From the NCBI GenBank assembly GCA_029939035.1, contig JAOZTS010000013.1, forward strand, positions 1-16,384: a DNA stretch of 16,384 nt. The letters run 5' to 3'. The stretch's first letter is position 1; the number at the start of each line of letters is the position of its first letter. Source of the DNA: Candidatus Altimarinota bacterium. GTDB lineage: Bacteria; Patescibacteriota; Gracilibacteria; UBA1369; LOWO2-01-FULL-3. Below are positions 14,459 through 16,384 of the stretch, in pieces. Under the pieces are notes generated by a model. That model made no database searches, was not told where the DNA came from, and was given only the letters and a program-made list of their open reading frames with translations. The position numbers and the translations under genes were made by a program.

Positions 14459-15223
14459 ATGGCAGAACTAGGACCACCAAAAATATCATTTCCACGTTTT
14501 CTATTAAAAATACTAGCAGGAATGACAGGAGGAGTTATCGGCACATTGTTGTTGTTACTCGTATTCGTTTTATCCTCATCAATCCTTACTCCAGTATTAA
14601 ATCCAAGTCCTGACCAATACGTCAGTCCGATCTTCATTTTCTTCTTAATGGTGATGATTTTCCTGGCAACAACTGTTGGGAATCTATTGAGCACATTCTT
14701 GATTTCATACACAGAACAGGAAAAATACACTCGCAGATCAACAGCGATCTATCAGATATTCATCGTACATATAATCATCTTTATATTAATGGTTCCCGTC
14801 TATTTCGTAACTTCTTCAATAGACATCGGAATCGTGGTCTGGGCAGTAGCACTTCACGTTATAGTTTCAGCTCAAACCAGTATGCTGGTTTTGGAAATAG
14901 TTTCCGATCGCAAATACGCCCTCGTCGGCCTCTACGGAGTAACATTTTCGATCCTAATCAGTGCTCTCGTCATCTTCCTGATGGCGAAAATCATAGAAAG
15001 TCCAACAATCCTACTATTCGCAGCTCTACCAGTAGTCTGGGGTTCAATTGCCTTCACTCAGAGCGTTGTGACCATGGTTTACGGCTGGATAGTTGAAGTC
15101 TACGACAAAGACTTCCTAGCCGCAGATACAGTCTACGGACAAGACTATGGAAAAACTGTCGAGAAAAAAGAAGCACCAAAAGCTAAGGACGAAAAAGGCG
15201 CAGACTTTTTGAGGCACAACTAG
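14459..15223 (+). CDS. Multi-pass membrane protein, unknown function
   Basis: The protein is 254 aa from the ATG at 14459 (MAELGPPKISFPRFLL). About six membrane segments can be placed: near 16-40, 56-82, 97-115, 119-145, 151-172 and 175-200. Outside these it has a charged loop (YTEQEKYTRRSTA) and a hydrophilic C-terminal tail of about 40 residues with KTVEKKEAPKAKDEKG. I recognise no enzymatic motif. An in-frame ATG at 14423 would overlap lspA by 26 nt; the later start leaves a 10-nt gap and looks more natural, but neither has a Shine-Dalgarno sequence. It probably shares a transcript with lspA. Its TAG shares the CTAG at 15220-15223 with the stop of convergent aroE. Confidence 0.75.
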   Translation: MAELGPPKISFPRFLLKILAGMTGGVIGTLLLLLVFVLSSSILTPVLNPSPDQYVSPIFIFFLMVMIFLATTVGNLLSTFLISYTEQEKYTRRSTAIYQIFIVHIIIFILMVPVYFVTSSIDIGIVVWAVALHVIVSAQTSMLVLEIVSDRKYALVGLYGVTFSILISALVIFLMAKIIESPTILLFAALPVVWGSIAFTQSVVTMVYGWIVEVYDKDFLAADTVYGQDYGKTVEKKEAPKAKDEKGADFLRHN

Positions 15224-16035
15224 ACCAACCCCTCAGAAAGCTCTTTCCGCATCACCTCAACAGGCGCATCTTTTTCCGTAAACAGTTTAAACTGCTCAAC
15301 AGCCTGATACAGAAGCATTTTGTCCCCGGTAATCACAGTCTTTCCCATACTCTCCGCCGCAACCAATAAAGGAGTCATCAAAGGTTTGTAAACAATATCC
15401 ATTACCACATCAAACCTCTTCACATATTGCTCAGAAATCAAATTATTCAACTCGGCATCAGGATTCAAAGTCCATATAGAACTCGCTTGCACCAAAATAT
15501 CTCCATCAAATTTATCCGCCTCATTAATCCCACCATACAAAACTCCTTCAAAATCTCCAGCCAACTCCTCAGCTTTATCTTTACTCCTATTAATAATTGC
15601 CACTTCGGCACCCTCCTTCAAAAGTCCATAAACCACAGCTCGAGCAGCACCTCCAGCACCGATCACGACGGCCTTCTTGCCCGAAAGCTCCCCAACAGCC
15701 TCCTTCAACGCCTTATTCGCCCCCACAAAATCCGTATTATATCCATACAAAAAGCCACCTCGATTAAGCACAGTATTCACCACCCCAATCTTTTTAGCAT
15801 CCTCATCAACTTCATCCAAGTAGGTCCTCACATCCTCCTTGTGTGGCAAGGAAACCGACAAGCCGCTCACCGGCTCGTGCCTCACAGTTTTCATGAACTC
15901 AGCCAGTTTCACATCCGGAATATCGTAAACTCGATACTCAGCATCAAGACCAGCCTCCTTAAAAGCCGCATTAAAAATAGCAGGCGACAAAGAATGCCCA
16001 GCAGGATGGGCTAAAATTCCATATTTCTTATGCAT
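15220..16035 (-). CDS. aroE: Shikimate dehydrogenase
   Basis: AroE reduces 3-dehydroshikimate to shikimate with NADPH in aromatic amino-acid and chorismate synthesis. The 271-aa protein has the substrate site GHSLSPAIFNAAF (13-25, Ser15 and Ser17), LSVSLPHKE with catalytic Lys66, Asn87, and GYNTDFVGA with catalytic Asp102. The Rossmann fold has VIGAGGAARAVVYGL (124-138), then INRSKDKAEEL, and the C-terminal part has TGDKMLLYQAVEQF with Gln244. The usual NATPxGM loop is divergent (QASSIWTL, 183-190). The start at 16035 gives the normal MHKKYGILAHPAGHS. It lies 6 nt after the slipin stop, indicating one transcript. No other shikimate-pathway gene is in the window. Confidence 0.93.
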   Translation of the reverse strand: MHKKYGILAHPAGHSLSPAIFNAAFKEAGLDAEYRVYDIPDVKLAEFMKTVRHEPVSGLSVSLPHKEDVRTYLDEVDEDAKKIGVVNTVLNRGGFLYGYNTDFVGANKALKEAVGELSGKKAVVIGAGGAARAVVYGLLKEGAEVAIINRSKDKAEELAGDFEGVLYGGINEADKFDGDILVQASSIWTLNPDAELNNLISEQYVKRFDVVMDIVYKPLMTPLLVAAESMGKTVITGDKMLLYQAVEQFKLFTEKDAPVEVMRKELSEGLV

Positions 16036-16041
16036 CTGTTA

Positions 16042-16384
16042 CTAATTATTTTTGTTCTCAAAATGATTACCGACCTTTTCGACTGCTCTCAGAATTTCGA
16101 GTGGCATCATCCAAACAGTTGTATTTGATTGATCAGATGAAAGATCGTTTACAGATTGTAAAGTACGTAGGTGCAACGCTCCAGGAGCTTCTGCCAAAGT
16201 TTTTGCAGCCTTTGCAAGATTGTCTGAAGCGATAACTTCACCTTCAGCCTTGATAATAACCGCTTTCTTTTCACGATCAGCCTCCGCAACTTTCGCCATT
16301 GTTCTCTTTAAATCTTGTGGAAGTACAACGTCCTTTAGCTCAACTGATTCAACCTTGATTCCCCAAGGATCAGTAGCTTTATCT
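16042..16384 (-). CDS. SPFH-domain protein of the stomatin/slipin type (5' end outside window)
   Basis: Only the C-terminal 113 residues are present; the gene runs past the right edge. Visible are DPWGIKVESVELKDVVLPQD, the end of the SPFH core, then LKRTMAKVAEADREKKAVII and KAEGEVIASDNLAKAAKTLAE, the coiled-coil alpha helix, and a closing GALHLRTLQSVNDLSS with NTTVWMMPLEIL, typical of bacterial slipins. Slipins form membrane-attached rings and often partner with an NfeD protein, which may lie outside this window. An internal ATG at 16299 is not the start: the slipin motif continues unbroken upstream of it. It ends in a charged tail (VGNHFENKNN). Confidence 0.92.
   Translation of the reverse strand, partial: DKATDPWGIKVESVELKDVVLPQDLKRTMAKVAEADREKKAVIIKAEGEVIASDNLAKAAKTLAEAPGALHLRTLQSVNDLSSDQSNTTVWMMPLEILRAVEKVGNHFENKNN

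Noticed and set aside
16042..16299. Separate 85-aa gene starting at 16299
   Set aside because: The SPFH/slipin sequence continues in frame upstream to the window edge, so this ATG is internal.

Overview
The window is a compact, roughly 40% GC bacterial segment with short intergenic gaps, several 4-bp gene overlaps and few Shine-Dalgarno sequences. It has a Gram-positive-like SOS set (lexA, dinB), lipid-anchored proteins and the protein families often seen in Candidate Phyla Radiation (Patescibacteria) genomes. These are a lipoprotein with a 'KPVVYLYP' domain, a MEMO-type protein, a minimal LemA and a short LspA. TGA is used as a stop (murG and the 73-aa gene end in it), so the UGA-glycine code of Gracilibacteria and Absconditabacteria is not in use. 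The lineage is an inference; nothing here proves a phylum.

Layout: (a) 1-187, the broken or partial 3' end of an unknown + strand gene, followed by a nested convergent terminator (about 212-304). (b) 311-7532, a minus-strand operon: 73-aa protein, mutS, acidic lipoprotein, MEMO/CapA-like lipoprotein, mutL. It brings both core mismatch-repair genes together with two exported lipoproteins. (c) 7593-10078, a minus-strand DNA-damage block: lexA, a 66-aa basic protein, dinB and a stand-alone NIF3-insert-domain protein. The lexA promoter carries two copies of an 18-bp inverted repeat placed as autoregulatory operators. (d) 10157-13989, a minus-strand envelope block: ftsW, murG, a GT4 glycosyltransferase and a LemA-like protein. 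(e) 14050-15223, + strand: lspA and a multi-pass membrane protein. (f) 15220-16384, minus strand: a stomatin/slipin-type SPFH protein (5' end cut by the window) and aroE, whose stop codon shares a CTAG with the convergent membrane-protein gene.

Functionally, MutS recognises mismatches and MutL, which carries the endonuclease motif, nicks DNA, so no MutH or Dam methylation is needed. LexA would repress itself and perhaps the dinB translesion polymerase. FtsW polymerises lipid II made by MurG. LspA matures lipoproteins such as the two in the mutS-mutL operon.

The most interesting items are the tandem GGTGAG-N6-CTCACC operators at lexA, the MEMO plus degenerate CapA-like fusion lipoprotein inside the mismatch-repair operon, the unknown basic 66-aa gene between lexA and dinB, the 74-nt ftsW/murG overlap, and -10-like boxes 6-9 nt from start codons that suggest leaderless mRNAs. 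No tRNA, rRNA, CRISPR array, insertion sequence or intergenic gap over 300 nt was seen.
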